The notes under the pieces: generated by a model | Database searches by the model: none | Seen by the model: only the letters and a program-made list of their open reading frames with translations | What the model was told of the DNA's origin: nothing | NCBI GenBank assembly: GCA_947179155.2 | Contig: OX359285.1 | Coordinates: forward strand, 12,151,510 to 12,215,509 | Direction: 5' to 3' | DNA: 64,000 nt | Origin: Hedera helix | Taxonomy: Eukaryota > Streptophyta > Magnoliopsida > Apiales > Araliaceae | Position numbers and translations under genes: made by a program | Shown here: piece by piece, positions 32,198-44,300 of the stretch | Position numbering within the stretch: position 1 is the first letter of the stretch | Layout: each line of letters begins with the position of its first letter

Positions 32198-33091
32198 TCA
32201 CCGCCTATAGCGGTGAACAACCCTACGTAAAACCTGCTGGGCCAACTCATCCACTGTACGGCGGCGAATCTAGTGTCGGCTGTTACCCGCCTCCCTAGGG
32301 TACCTCATAACCCGATGCCTCAGTCGATCAAACGAAGTGCCAAAGGCATACTCCAAGGTGTCGATCCTAATGGATCCAACTCTCCTAGTGGACCTAAGCC
32401 ATACCTCCTGCATCTGCATCCTGACAACTCTCTCCCTATCAAGCTCAGCCCTGATGGTCTGAAGAACTGTCTGACTTGCCATCTCTCTAGCGTCCAATCT
32501 CTCCACCATCTGCCTCAGCTGACTATTTTGGATCATAAGTTGCTGCACAGTAGGACTTATGTGTGGTGCAGCTTGCTCTAACTGCTGAACCTTAGCCTGC
32601 AGATTGGCCACATCCATCTCTCTCTGGTATGCCTCATCCCCATACACATTTTCCATCCGCTAATGGACAACGTTCTGCTCCTCCAAATGAGCAATACGGG
32701 CCTCCCGCTCCTCAACAATCTGCTCTAGATCCTCAATACGACTGGCGTACTCCATGAGTAAATCAATCTAAAAATGATGGTAGACAGGAGATCCCTCCGC
32801 GAGTACCTCCTCAGCAACTCCTTCCACCTCCATCTCTGGCTGGTCCTCCCCAGACTCCTTGCCCCAAGCAGGGTCATCCTCAGACTCAGCCACATGGTCC
32901 TGACTGCCGAACCTCATAACACTGCCTCTGACGGGCTCTGCGGTATCCCTACTATCGTCCTCCTCCGGATCAGACTCTTCTACTGGTGATACAGGTGCAA
33001 CGGGTGCATATCCTATCAACTACTAGGTATCCACTAGTATGTTAATGAATACTACGTCCTCTTGAGCTCCGCTCGTCTCGCCTATAGCCAT
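32198..33091 (-). pseudogene. ORF0: extra acidic/coiled-coil reading frame before gag (Tekay)
   Basis: A single minus-strand frame of 297 codons from ATG 33091 (MAIGETSGAQED) to TGA 32200-32198. It has five internal stops, all TAG (33025, 33022, 32770, 32662, 32272), and no frameshift, TAA or TGA before its end. Residues about 30-105 are acidic and Pro-rich (SPVEESDPEEDD), about 109-140 and 146-225 are predicted by eye as long coiled coils (IEDLEQIVEEREARIAHLEE), and the last 25 are basic (RRRTVDELAQQ). It resembles no domain I know. Its position between primer site and gag recalls extra 5' ORFs of some plant gypsy elements. CAG-to-TAG decay explains all stops, so an ancestral protein of about 297 residues is inferred. 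Confidence 0.7.
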
Positions 33092-33309
33092 CCTACAACA
33101 TAACAGAAAACCAATATCAGTACAGTAATAAAATATATTCATTAAAGAAATAAAATTATATTTTATTGGATACGACTCAACTCGATGAATTCCCCAATTC
33201 ATCAAAACCACATACGATATATCTCCCCGATTTATCTCCTAACACTCAATACAAGTTTACTACTAAGGTTATAACCTAGGTTTCACAATTCTAACGTTTA
33301 TAACCTACA
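33092..33309 (-). other. 5' leader of the Tekay element
   Basis: About 220 bases between the primer site and ORF0. AT-rich, no feature recognised apart from its position. Confidence 0.5.
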
Positions 33310-33321
33310 ACTTTTATACCA
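33310..33321 (-). other. Initiator tRNA-Met primer binding site (Tekay)
   Basis: The minus strand reads TGGTATAAAAGT, matching TGGTATCAGAGC at 9 of 12 positions, three bases after the 5' LTR end. Chromoviruses commonly prime from tRNA-iMet. Confidence 0.75.
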
Positions 33322-33324
33322 ACT

Positions 33325-36300
33325 TGTGACGCCCCCAAATTTGGGTTCTAATTACCTGAATCCGGTCATCACGATCCAATACAAACATCCAGCACTAAAC
33401 AACATACAATAACTAAATGCGGAATAATAAACATATGTTGTTTATGCAAAATGTGTTACTAGTCCCAAGATACGGTAACCTTACAACAAAAGTACACAAA
33501 TACCCTTAATAAAGTACATAGGGTTTGCATTACATAACAAGTAATTTAGCTAACTAAAAGGCTGCATCCTGAAGTCTATCACTTCATCTTTTCCTTCCCC
33601 TTGTTCTTCCCAGAAGTCTCGGGTTTCACTGCAATAAGGTTCATGATATAGTAAGGGTGAGCAATTAGTTTGCTCAACAAGTTTAAATAACAAGAGACAA
33701 TACATCATGAATGAAAGGGAATAGCTGAAACAATTCAATAATATGAATAACATAAGCAAAAATAATGATTTATTTTTAGAATCAAGATAGTCAAGTAGAC
33801 TATGAACTATAAACATCCATTAGAGTCAATAGCAGGTTGACCCAATGGTTACTACCAGAAATATGTACTTGAGGGGATCAGCCTCTCGTACACTATGTAT
33901 ATGCATAACATTTAATTTCCGTATTTTGTACCTGATATTAGATATAAGGTATTCCCTTATAATAGGGAAGTGTTCATAATAGTCTAAGAATTCGCATCTT
34001 CAATGATTTGGATAGCTTTTAAAATCTTTAATATAAATGCCTAGCCGAACAATGGTTTAGACCTACTTTGAACAGTTCTTTAAACAATAAAATGTTAAAT
34101 AAGGTCCAAGTCAAAGACTGTACAAGCTCAAGTACACCAAGTGCGAACAACCATAACATCGACGTGGAATAATTGTAAGGTAATTAAACCACTTAAAGCA
34201 TGCTTGGAATTATAGTTCACGCTTAAATAAATAACTTGTGCAATGAAATGAGTTTAGAGATAAGGAACTTGTCTGTCTACTCAGCTACAACAAACTAGCT
34301 TTAATTAAATGGCTTTGAAGGACCTAGCATTAATCAAGTCGTTCAAACAATTAGTACGACGCATGCTGGCACGTTTGTACGCTTACTACAAACTTATCTA
34401 TCAAATAAATCTAACACATAATTCACATCATTTGGCATGCTAACATTAACCCTATAAACGCGTAATCACACTTAGGGTAATGATTTAATAATGTAGGAGT
34501 ATTCATCCTAAGTATTAAACACTTAAGGAATCTTTAAATAATTAAATATAATTGTTTAATTGGTGAAAATTAAATACTTTATATTTAATTGACTCTTTAT
34601 TTAATTAATTACTATTTCTTATTAGCTAAATAGTAATTAACTAACTACCTTTAGTCATTATTTAGTTATAAATAATAACTAATTAATCTTACTTAAATAA
34701 TTAGTTTATTTATTTCAATGCTTCTTAATTATTACCTAAGATTAATTAGATAATAATTAATTATTTAACTTTATTATAATCTTCTGTAATTATTATTTAA
34801 TCTTAAATAAATAAATAAATAATCTTACCTTTCTTTAATTATTATTTAATAATAATTAATCACTTAATTATACTTATTTATTATTTAATATAACTAATAA
34901 ATTATTAAACTATGAACTTTAATTATCTTTAGTTATTATTTATTAATTAAATAATAATTAATGACTTCTAAAATCTTTATTATTTAATATAAATTAACTA
35001 ACAATTAACTAAGTAATTATCCTCACTTATTATTTAATTTAAATAAATTAAATAATAGTTTACTAATTTTAATCCTCTTTAATTATTATTTAATATCAAT
35101 TAAATTAATAACTAATTATTCATTTAATTCAATTATTATTTAATGCCAAATAATAATCAATTTATTTATCCTTATTTATTATTTAATTTTTAAATTAAAT
35201 AGTAAATAATTAATGGAATTTGTATTTATGTAAGTTAACCATAAATTTAGATAACTAGATTAATATTTAAAATATTTAAATATTAATCATAATGAAAAAT
35301 ATAATTCCAAATATCACTTTTGTATTATTATTATTTTTTTAATAATTTTAAATTATTTTTTAAATATTTAAATTAATTATAATTATTCTGAAAACTGAAC
35401 GGAGGGGTAATTTTGTAATTTCTCCGAAAGTTGGCTCCCGCGCATTGCGTCCGCTTAGCACAAATTAGGCCCCAAAACTGTACCGCTTTGAAGAACCCGG
35501 AGACGGCTTCCTCGCATAACGCATGGATGACCGTTTTGTATAACCTAAACGGCGTTGTTTGGCTCCGCTATTGGTAGCAACTGCTGGCGCGCAATGTGCG
35601 ACCTGCTCTTTTTTTTTTCTTAAGCAGATTAGTTATAGTGACGGAAATACACACCCTTAATGAAATTATACCTTCAAGTAGCTTTTAATTTCTCAATAAA
35701 AATCCAAAATAATTACCCATCACTTAATATCAATTTATAACATAAAAAATTAAGTACCCATGATTTAATTTCATATTTTTCATCAAAAATATTGTACCAA
35801 ATAAACATCTACAAATCATAACTTTTTATGTATAACTCCATTTTGAGTGATTCAAACCTCGTTTTTCTCATGATTTAATGTTCTCTAATATTAGAACAGT
35901 AAAATCTAAATCTCATGAAAATATTTTTGGTCATTATTTCCAAGACTTGTTTACACACTACCAAACACATGTTTTTATCATACAAAACATACCAAAATAC
36001 AAACCAAACATATTAAACTCATTCATGACATAAATATTACTAATACACATTACTAACTATATTAACATGCTTTATACTAACATGTTGATTTTTTTAATCC
36101 AAAATAAAGCTAGATTTAAAATAATCATTATCTTGTTTTATTGGCTATTTTTCTTTTTCTTCCAAAATAGTTGATAAGGCTTGAAGGCATGAACAATCTA
36201 AGCTCCTTCTCCTATTCTCCCAATATTTTGCTCACAATTTCTTATCTCTCAAACTCTCTCTTTTGGACTTGGAAAATAATAAAGTGCAAATGACTACAAA

Positions 36301-37172
36301 TACCAGTATACATGTATAATATTTAGATACAAATATTATATCTATAAGTCATCATGCACCTAGATGGAAGCTTACACAAGAAAACTAGGCCAATGACTTA
36401 GTTGGTGAGGATTTGGTGAAAAAAGGACTCACCAAAATCAAAACAAGTAACCTTAATTAAATAAATGAAAAAAAAAAAAAAAAAATATCACTTCACTCCC
36501 TCTTTCTCTTCTTGCTGGCAACATGAGAAACCATTGTCCTAATTTTTGTGACACACTTTCTTACTAATTAATTTAATATGTTACACAATTTAATTTTTCA
36601 ATTGGATCAATCATTGGATCACATTAAATAAACCGTTGGGCTTGCTATTTAATGAGTTAAGGCCATTAAATTTCAATTCAGTTAATTTAACGTTGGACTC
36701 ATTTATTGAGCCCAATGATTATGTATTTACTTGATTACACATTAATTATCATATCCATGATTAATTAAATAATTGAATTGGTTAAATAATTAAATACTCT
36801 AGCCCATTAGTGTTAAATTACTAAATGGTCTAAAAATATTATTATTAATATTTCACATTGTTCTTGTTAATTAATAATCATATTAATTAATAAAAGAAAA
36901 TTTTAATTCACTAATTATATTCAATTTAATTGAATATTTAATTAATGGATAACTTAACAATTCCTTTGATATTACACCTTAAGGTTTGTTCACTAATTTA
37001 ATTAACATATTAGTGACTCACTTTATTTAACTCTAGCAATTAATCATATAATGATTTAATCACATATTTAATTAATCACATAAAAAGATTTAAATAATCT
37101 CATAAAACTAACTCTTTAGAAATTAAATTAATATTTTAATTAATAATGACGTGAAAATTCTAGGACATTATA
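33325..37172 (-). repeat. 5' LTR of the Tekay element
   Basis: TGTGACGCCCCC to GGACATTATA, 3,848 bases, uninterrupted. The last bases have changed from ACA to ATA. Contains a stem-loop (33658), the TTATTATTTAAT array (34530-35350) and CpG modules at 35437-35602. Provides the empty-site reference for the K2 insertion. Confidence 0.9.
33658..33676 (-). other. LTR stem-loop, copy 5
   Basis: TGAGC then GCTCA. Outer arms TTCATGATATA (33640-33650) and TACATCATGAA (33711-33721) pair fully in the element RNA if one G-U pair is allowed. Confidence 0.75.
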
Positions 37173-37850
37173 GCACCCCATTACAAAAGTGGGTTCCTCT
37201 ATCATTGATAATGGCCCTTGGAGTCCCAAACTTGACAAATATATTAGACTTGACAAAATCTATAACAACTTTCAAATAATCAATCCTGGTGACTTTAGCT
37301 TCCACCCATTCAGACACATAGTCAACTGCCAAAAGAATGTAAACATTATCATAAGAAGCAGAAAAAATCAATACCCCAAACATAAAAAAATTTAACAATT
37401 AAAATAGGGTTTGTGGCATTTGATTCCTAGTTGATATATTTTTTTGTCTTTTGACAACTTGCAAATGATTTACAAAACAAATAAGAATCTTTAAAAATAG
37501 TGGGCCAAAAGAAACCACTTTCTAAAACCTAATGAGTTGTTCGTTTACGTCCAACATGACTGCCACAATCATAAGAGTGAAAAAAGGTTAGAATATGCAA
37601 AAATTAACTATTAGACACATACCTTTTTACTACTTGGTCAACAAATTTTTTTCATAAATATGGTTCATCCCATACATAATATTTGGCCTCACTCTTAAGA
37701 TTTTCTTTTTGGAATTTAGTAAATTCACAAGGTATATATTTAGTTACTAAGTAATTCATAATATTAACATTCTAGGGAATTGTCTTATCAACGAAAAATA
37801 GGTACTTATCTGGAAAATAATCATGCAATGGTTGTGCCTCTTCATCTTTG
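37173..37850 (-). pseudogene. Integrase N-terminal half of element D
   Basis: The minus strand reads the HHCC zinc finger (SYDCGSHVGRKRTTH, then VLESGFFWPTIFKDSYLFCK, about 37590-37480) and the core, FVKFGTPRAIINDRGTHFCN (about 37240-37185) with the second catalytic Asp retained in NDRG. Several stops interrupt it. It ends where the Tekay 5' LTR is inserted; the rest is at 19461-20169. Confidence 0.85.
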
Positions 37851-38114
37851 ATCAATCTACTCAAGTGATCTACCACCAAGTTATATGCTCCTTTATTTTC
37901 TATTTTTATATATATATTAAATCGCTAAATTAAACACTTGTACCAACATAATTTATCTAATGATCCTAGGTTTGGATTCCTTCTTGGTCAGCCAATACTT
38001 GAGAGCAGCATGATCAGAATACATTACGACTTTAGTACCATGCAAATAAGATCTAAACTTGTCTAAATCAAAGACAACAAATATAATTTCTTTTTCAATC
38101 ATAGAATAATCAAT
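37851..38114 (-). pseudogene. RNase H of element D
   Basis: The minus strand reads EKEIIFVVFDLDKFRSYL, then VVMYSDHAALKYWLTKKE and a NLVVDHLSRL segment (to about 37860), the order of Athila-type RNase H. At least two stops interrupt. Joined to RT at 38115. Confidence 0.8.
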
Positions 38115-38932
38115 CTAAGCAGCATTCCAAGTTTTAGAAGCATAGTAAATAGTATGAACATCTTTGTCAACTCTTTGGCCCAAGACAACCCTTACTGCAT
38201 AGTTGCTTCCATCACACATGATTTCAAAAGGCAACTTCCAATTTGGTGGTTGTATGACTGGTGATGAGATTAATAGCTTCTTCAATTTGTTAAATGCCTC
38301 CTTGAACTCATCATCGAACTGGAATTCCACATCCTTTTGGAGCAACTTACACAATGACAAAGCTATTCTGCGATAGAAACCTACATGACGAATAAAAAAA
38401 CTAATCTCCCGTACACTTGTGGGGCATGGTAAAACAGTAACAATTTCTATCTTAGCTTTACCAACTTCTAATCCCGCAGCTAAAACTACATGATCGATTA
38501 CTATACATTGCACTACCATAAAATGACATTTTTTCCAATTAAGAACAAGATTAGTTTCCAAGCATCTATTTAACACACAAGTTAAATTATCTAACCATGC
38601 ATCCAAAGAATCACCATGTAGTTTGAAGTCATCCATAAATACTTCAATGTAGTTTTCAAGAAGATCCGAGAATATACTGACCATGCATCTCTGAAAAAGT
38701 ATCTGGTGCATTGCAAAGTCTATAGGACATTATACAAAATGCAAATGTACCAAATGGACATGTAAATGTGGTATCTTTTTTTTATCCTCTGGTGCAATCA
38801 CAATCTTGTTGTAGCCTAAAAAATCATCTAGAAAATAATAATAAGTATGACCAACTAGTCTTTCTAACATTTAATTAATAAAATGGAGAGAAAAATGATT
38901 TTTTTTTCTAGTTACAACATTCAATTTTTGAT
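38115..38932 (-). pseudogene. Reverse transcriptase of element D
   Basis: The main open stretch 38711-38115 holds the active site EVFMDDFKLHG (about residues 24-34) and LPCPTSVREISFFIRHVGFY (about 94-113). Upstream, 38712-38932 reads HFSLHFIN, MLERLVGHTYYYFLDDF and FGTFAFCIMS, the fingers and first catalytic region. The N-terminal edge is cut at 38933 by element F inside the conserved DYRKLN segment. MDDF rather than the usual YxDD form is normal for Athila-type RT. Decayed, not functional. Confidence 0.87.
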
Positions 38933-40455
38933 TGTAATATTTCGAATATTTATAAAACTTATAAATATGATATTAATTGACAAGAGATAATTATAATGTA
39001 ATTTCGAGGACGAAATTCATATAAGTTGGGTTGAATGTAATATCCCAAATATTTCAAAACTAGATAATATAATCTTACATGATTATATAAAGGTTGTTAA
39101 TTAAAAACTTATTTATGACTAAAACGAATTCCTTAGAACGATTGTTCGGGTATCCGTTAAGTTAAGTAAAGACCTAAAATGACTCGTAGATATGATCGTA
39201 TACGACTAGAGGTTAAACTTTTAATCTAAGTTATGTGTTATGTGATTAATAAAGATTGAATTGTGTTTCAATCTATGTGTTATGTGATTTTCTATGTATA
39301 AAATTTTGTGTTTTGGCTCAAATAGCTAACCTGAACACTTATTAAAAGTAAAAGGTTATGTTAAGGCAAAAATCTAAACTGGAAAAAAGTTAAAACCTAA
39401 AAACCCTAAACCTTACGGGATAAACCCTACAAAATAACCTAGGCTTTTAAGAGAAAGGTGTATGTCGTAATGACATGAGATTTCAATAAAAAAAAATTAT
39501 AGAAAAATGCTGGAATTACTATTCATATAGAAACGCTTTTTATTTTTAAACATTTCATTTGAAGATATAGTGTTTGTACGAAACACATATACGTAATAAT
39601 CAATAAAAAAATTTCTCAAAAAAAGTGCATGGGATAAGACGAAATAAGAATAAGACAAAATAGGGATAAGACAAAAGTAAATATATATTTTTAATTTCTT
39701 GATAGTCTAATCATTTTATGAGAAATGGTCGCCAACAATACTATTTGCCGAAAAACGTGCCAAGTCTTTTAGACTTTTCACTTCATAGAATAATGTTTAT
39801 ACGGAATAAAACTTAATAGTGTCAGATTTTTAATCAGAATGGATCAATCAGAGTCAAGCTAGACAAAACCAAGTTAGAGTAACCAAATTAGGATAACTAG
39901 CATGACTATAGAAACTATAAATCAAGGACCAATTAGAACCAAGGAAACCAAACTAGTAATCCGTGTGAACATTTTTGGACTAATCAGAAGAGCGGATGAT
40001 GCAAGTATGATGTCATGATGACGTTGCTTGGTGAAAGATATTTTGAGAAAATATTTCAAGAATATGCTAGGGTGCAAAATATAATAAGTCGGGTGCAAAG
40101 TGTAATAAGTTGGGATAAAAATGCGATTAGTGAAACTTCATAAATCATATAAAAGCTTCCTTCATCATTTTTCTCACCATTTCTAAAAGAAATTCAAGAG
40201 AAAAAAAAGACTCTATAGCTACAATCTGAGAGCTATTGTTAGGAAAAAATATATTTCAAGTATCAAAATTTGGCGCAAAATACGTTAAAGCAAGCACAAT
40301 AAGTGGTATACTCTAGTGGTTATTATGTTCGTTTTTCTTCTTATATTTAGTATAAATATACTTTTATAAACAGTTATAATGCCCAACTTATTTTAGGTAT
40401 ATAGTACAAAAGTCCTATTTATAAGCAGTTATAATGTATGATTTATTTTAGATAT
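38933..40455 (+). mobile_element. F: internally deleted chromovirus-type element
   Basis: On the plus strand: a short 5' LTR start (38933, TGTAATATTTCGAATATT), a jump to the end of pol (about 39000, TTTCGAGGACGAAATTC), a polypurine-like AAGTTGGGTTGA, then the 3' LTR from 39035 (TGTAATATCCCAAATATT). The two LTR starts match well, so the central part including almost all coding was deleted. Truncated on the right at about 40455 against the leader of G. Inserted into D's RT. Confidence 0.65.
39035..40455 (+). repeat. 3' LTR of F, truncated
   Basis: Begins TGTAATATCCCAAATATTTC. A TATA box (CATATAAAAGC, about 40146-40156) precedes a plausible leader with AAGAGAAAAAAAAGACTC. Near its right end two copies of a 54-base unit (40364 and 40418) lie in tandem. 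Confidence 0.65.
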
Positions 40456-40471
40456 ATAGTACAAAGTGCAA
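40364..40471. repeat. Two-copy tandem repeat, period 54
   Basis: Both units contain TTTATAA, CAGTTATAATG and TATATAGTACAAA. Slight differences. At the F-G junction. Confidence 0.7.
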
Positions 40472-41333
40472 GAATAAGCACATTTTTAAAACATCGATGA
40501 TCTAGCATAGCTAGAAGATTTGGATTGTCTACCCAATCCTAATCATCTTTCCTTTCCTTCCTTTACTCATTTAAACTTTTCTTACCAGTCCTATTTCTTT
40601 TCTATTTCATTAACCTTAGCCAATCAATGAGAACTAATACTCTCACTCTATGACTTTCTTTTTCTAAACCCCCACTGTTTAACAAACATGTCACACATTA
40701 TGGGATTAGGAACTTACCTCAATAATATGAGTTTAGGAACTTCTCCTATTAATATGTAGTTCAAGAACAAATTAAGAACTGTTCATATGTTTAGGGGCTC
40801 AAAAACATACCTTACGATTACGAGTCACGAACTTACCATAAAAGTGAGTTTTAAGAACTCACAACTAACCTTAATATTTCTCACTTCCTATGTATCTGAT
40901 ATATATAGAAGAAAAGGATCATCTTCTCAACATACATAACTAATACAGTGATGCTTGATCTCCACTGTTTATCATTATAGGAAGCTGATTGGTCGTGAAA
41001 CCAAGTATAAATCCCTGCCCATACAAAGAAATGTACAACTCAACCACTACCATGAGCCCTCAATGAAAAATTCCACATAACATTATATTTCCTTAGCTTT
41101 TCCTCTACCTAACCTTAACCTGATAAGAATTTCATCTATTCATATCTTACAATTCATAACTCATCAAGAGTTCCTTTATCTTTGATCACTTAATGTTCCT
41201 TTAACCCTTTACCATTTCTTAGTCATGAATTCCCAAAATTCATTTCTTCCTTACTCAACTCCTCTAAAGTTCATTTATTTACCATTTCCATCTTTCTTAC
41301 AAAAGTTATAGCCTACGGTACTCTAACACCAAC
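40456..41333 (-). repeat. Leader-like segment following LTR G1 (copy of 50537-51433)
   Basis: About 880 bases that match 50537-51433 over their length, including ATCGATGATCTAGCATAGC and AAACCAAGTATAAATCC. On the minus strand each copy directly follows an LTR 3' end and begins with a primer-site-like TTGGT sequence, so it is interpreted as 5' leader. Here the site reads TTGGTGTTAGAG, with a 30-base deletion compared with the other copy. No coding seen. Confidence 0.6.
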
Positions 41334-44300
41334 TGTAATAGCCCTGAAACCCCATCACTTTTTAATGGCGATCTCGTGCATTAAAATATTCCTTTTATCC
41401 TTAACTCCTAATCATACAATCATAATATCGTTCATAAAGCTATTTATTTATCTTACATTCACAACTTCTCTCAGAATCATAACCTTCACATTTTATACAT
41501 TAGAACTTAAGTCATACATACATAACTCATGACCTAGTCTATTACATTTCAAAATCACATATGTTATGATTTAACTTAACTTACTCTGTGAATACAATCA
41601 CCAATCATATCTATCAATGCATATACCTTTTTACACATATCGGTTCAATACATGGGAGTTTATTACATATAAGATTCGACTTACATTGATACATTAATCT
41701 TATCTCATTATAACATATCTTTGAATAAAGCTTACACACATGGCTATCTCTATGGATTTACAAAACATATATCTCTTTATTAACGACAAAGTTTAATTTT
41801 AAAACTAAGATGGTAATTTACTTATAATTTTATAGGTTTACATTACTACTGACTTGCCACATTATACAAAGTAAACATTACATGTATCAAGTCCTTTATG
41901 CTTTTCTAAACATTTAGCATTCCTTACCCTTTAGCTTAACCAGAATCTCCGGCCTTCTCATACTTACCTGAAAATGTCAGTTTATCGCAAGAGTGAGCAT
42001 AAAGGCTCAGCAAGTCTAACAGATAACACATTTCATGCTTACAGTTCATATGCATACGTCATACAATCTTTACTTTACCATGATGTACATTTTCAAAACA
42101 TAAATGTCACATATTGCATTTAACAGTTAAAAAACATAGGTGCACAAAGTGCACATTTCAAAATATTTAATGTCATATAGTTTGTCAAATTGTTCATATA
42201 GAACATTTATTATATTTTAACAAATTATGAAAAACTTGCCTGTTAGTCATCATTAAACTTAGCCTTTACGTTCCTCGATTGTCTTCTATATCCTTCATCA
42301 TGTCGGTTTGCTAACCCGAGCTCTATCTGTTAATATTGAACCTATATATCATTATAAGGTTATATCACATTTCTTATCTTCTTCAAATTTAACCATAATT
42401 ACTAGACCATTAGTTTCTTTTCATTACACTTTTGATGTGTTACACATTACATAGGTTAATAACACATCCAAACTCGTTACCGACATTTTATTCAAGCATT
42501 ATCATGCTTTTATTTAGCTTTTGAGTATGTTATATTACACTGTTCTTTGTTACATAACACCTTAACACCCTCTACATTATCCATTTTTATCCATTTAGGG
42601 TTTACATATCCTATCTCTATCATTCCATATCAAAATATAGATTTTCGGATACTTAATTTTTTTTCCAGGTACATGACATTTCACCCCAGCAGCGACTGAA
42701 TTCGCTGGCCATGAGTTCTTCTCAGTTGGCTACACCCCAGCGCAGTGTTTAGTACAAAACATTGTGCCCCGGCACAGTATTCAGAAATCAGAAATTTTGA
42801 TTTTTACACTACCCTTGCTGATTTTTAACTCCTTCATCTTATATCTAATTATGCTCAAATTTGAACCATTGCTAGGTCTTACTACCTAGTATTTTACAAA
42901 AAATACTACTTGGCTCATTTGGCTTCTTCAAATTATTAAAGCATTAGCTCGTAAAAGGGCGTTTCAACACATTTTTACACTTAACTTATTTTCGACAATT
43001 TTAGTCAACTTGTGATTTTTGGCAATTCACTTCTAAAGTTTATTCTAACACTTGATATAGTCTCTATACGTCATATAAGACACGTCTAGACCTTTAAAAT
43101 AACTTCGCTTTACACACGACGGTAATTGTCCGTAAAAACTCCTTTTAGGCCGAAACGATAGATTTCGATCGCTCGAAACACATTTTCGTTCTAATTTTCA
43201 TCCGTTGACTACAAACTTAACGTGAACACGTGTAAAAACATATAACTTAGTCATTAAAATTTTTAATTTGCCAAAAATCACCCTTAAAGTGGATTTTCAT
43301 CAACTTTACAAAACTTTTCATAAAATTCACTTTCCAATTCTTAGACTCTTATTTCCATACACTAATTAAAGAGTTCATTTATAACTTTTGTAGTATTATA
43401 CTACTCAATATGAATTATTCCAAATTCATTTACCTTCAATATATGTTTTTATTAATATATTACCACAATAGCTAATTTTAGCCTTCAAACTCATACTTTT
43501 TATACGTAAGAGTATTTTACATGTTATCTTCCATGTAAATACCTCTCATGCCATCATGCTTAACCTTATATCCTAAGGTTTCACCATAAACTTCTAACTT
43601 TAGACACATAATCTTCCATAACTAACAGTTTTAACCATAAATAGATGCTTAAATATGCATAAATCAAAGTTTTAAGTTTGAAAAACTTTTAAATCTTCAT
43701 GAATGATCAACTTCTTCACATAAAAAACTTCACCATGTCGAGGCCTTCATCTTTCCTTCTTGCTTCTTGATCATCCAAGCTTCCTCACTTATGAAACTTC
43801 AAGCTTTTTCCCTCTCATCCATGGCTTCCTCTCTTATCTCTCTTAGGACTTCTCTTTCTTTTCTTTTCTTTTCTAGCAAAGTGAATTATGAACAATTGCT
43901 TGCTTTACTTGATTTTTATGAGAGTTAACTCAACCCAATGGCCTTTTTACACATAATTAGTTAAGGGAATTTTAGACATTTCGCCTATTGGGATATAATG
44001 GTCATTACTTGATTTATCAAGGTTATTTTGGTCATTTTGCCTCTTAGGACACAAAGGTCATTAATCAATTTGTTAAGGATATTTTGGTCAAAAACCAATT
44101 TAGCTAGATTTTCATTTTCATGGAAATTCCCATTTAAGGAAACCTTTATACATTCCTTTCATTAATTCATTTCATGCTCATTTAAATTAATTTTTTTAAT
44201 CGACCGACTAGGTCATTTATTTTTCATTATGCTACCTTCATGTAGTCTCAGTTTATAGCTTAATTAGTCATTTAATCATAAACTGACTAAATAACTTTTC

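Larger units (their letters stand above)
20170..37172 (-). mobile_element. Tekay/Del-type chromovirus, nearly complete, nested in D's integrase
   Basis: Both LTRs, primer site, extra ORF, gag, protease, RT, RNase H, integrase, chromodomain and polypurine tract are present in order on the minus strand. The 3' LTR is 20170-27240 including nested K2; without K2 and its duplication it is 3,860 bases, against 3,848 for the 5' LTR (33325-37172). Flanks read ACATC on the left and GCACC on the right, a 5-base target duplication differing by two transitions. Removing the element and one flank copy brings the two integrase halves of D into one frame. All genes are broken by stops and shifts, so it is not autonomous now. 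Confidence 0.9.

Noticed and set aside
32198..33091. TAG reassigned to an amino acid in ORF0
   Set aside because: Plant nuclear genes read TAG as stop, and the other genes of the element also have TAA and TGA stops. CAG-to-TAG decay is simpler.
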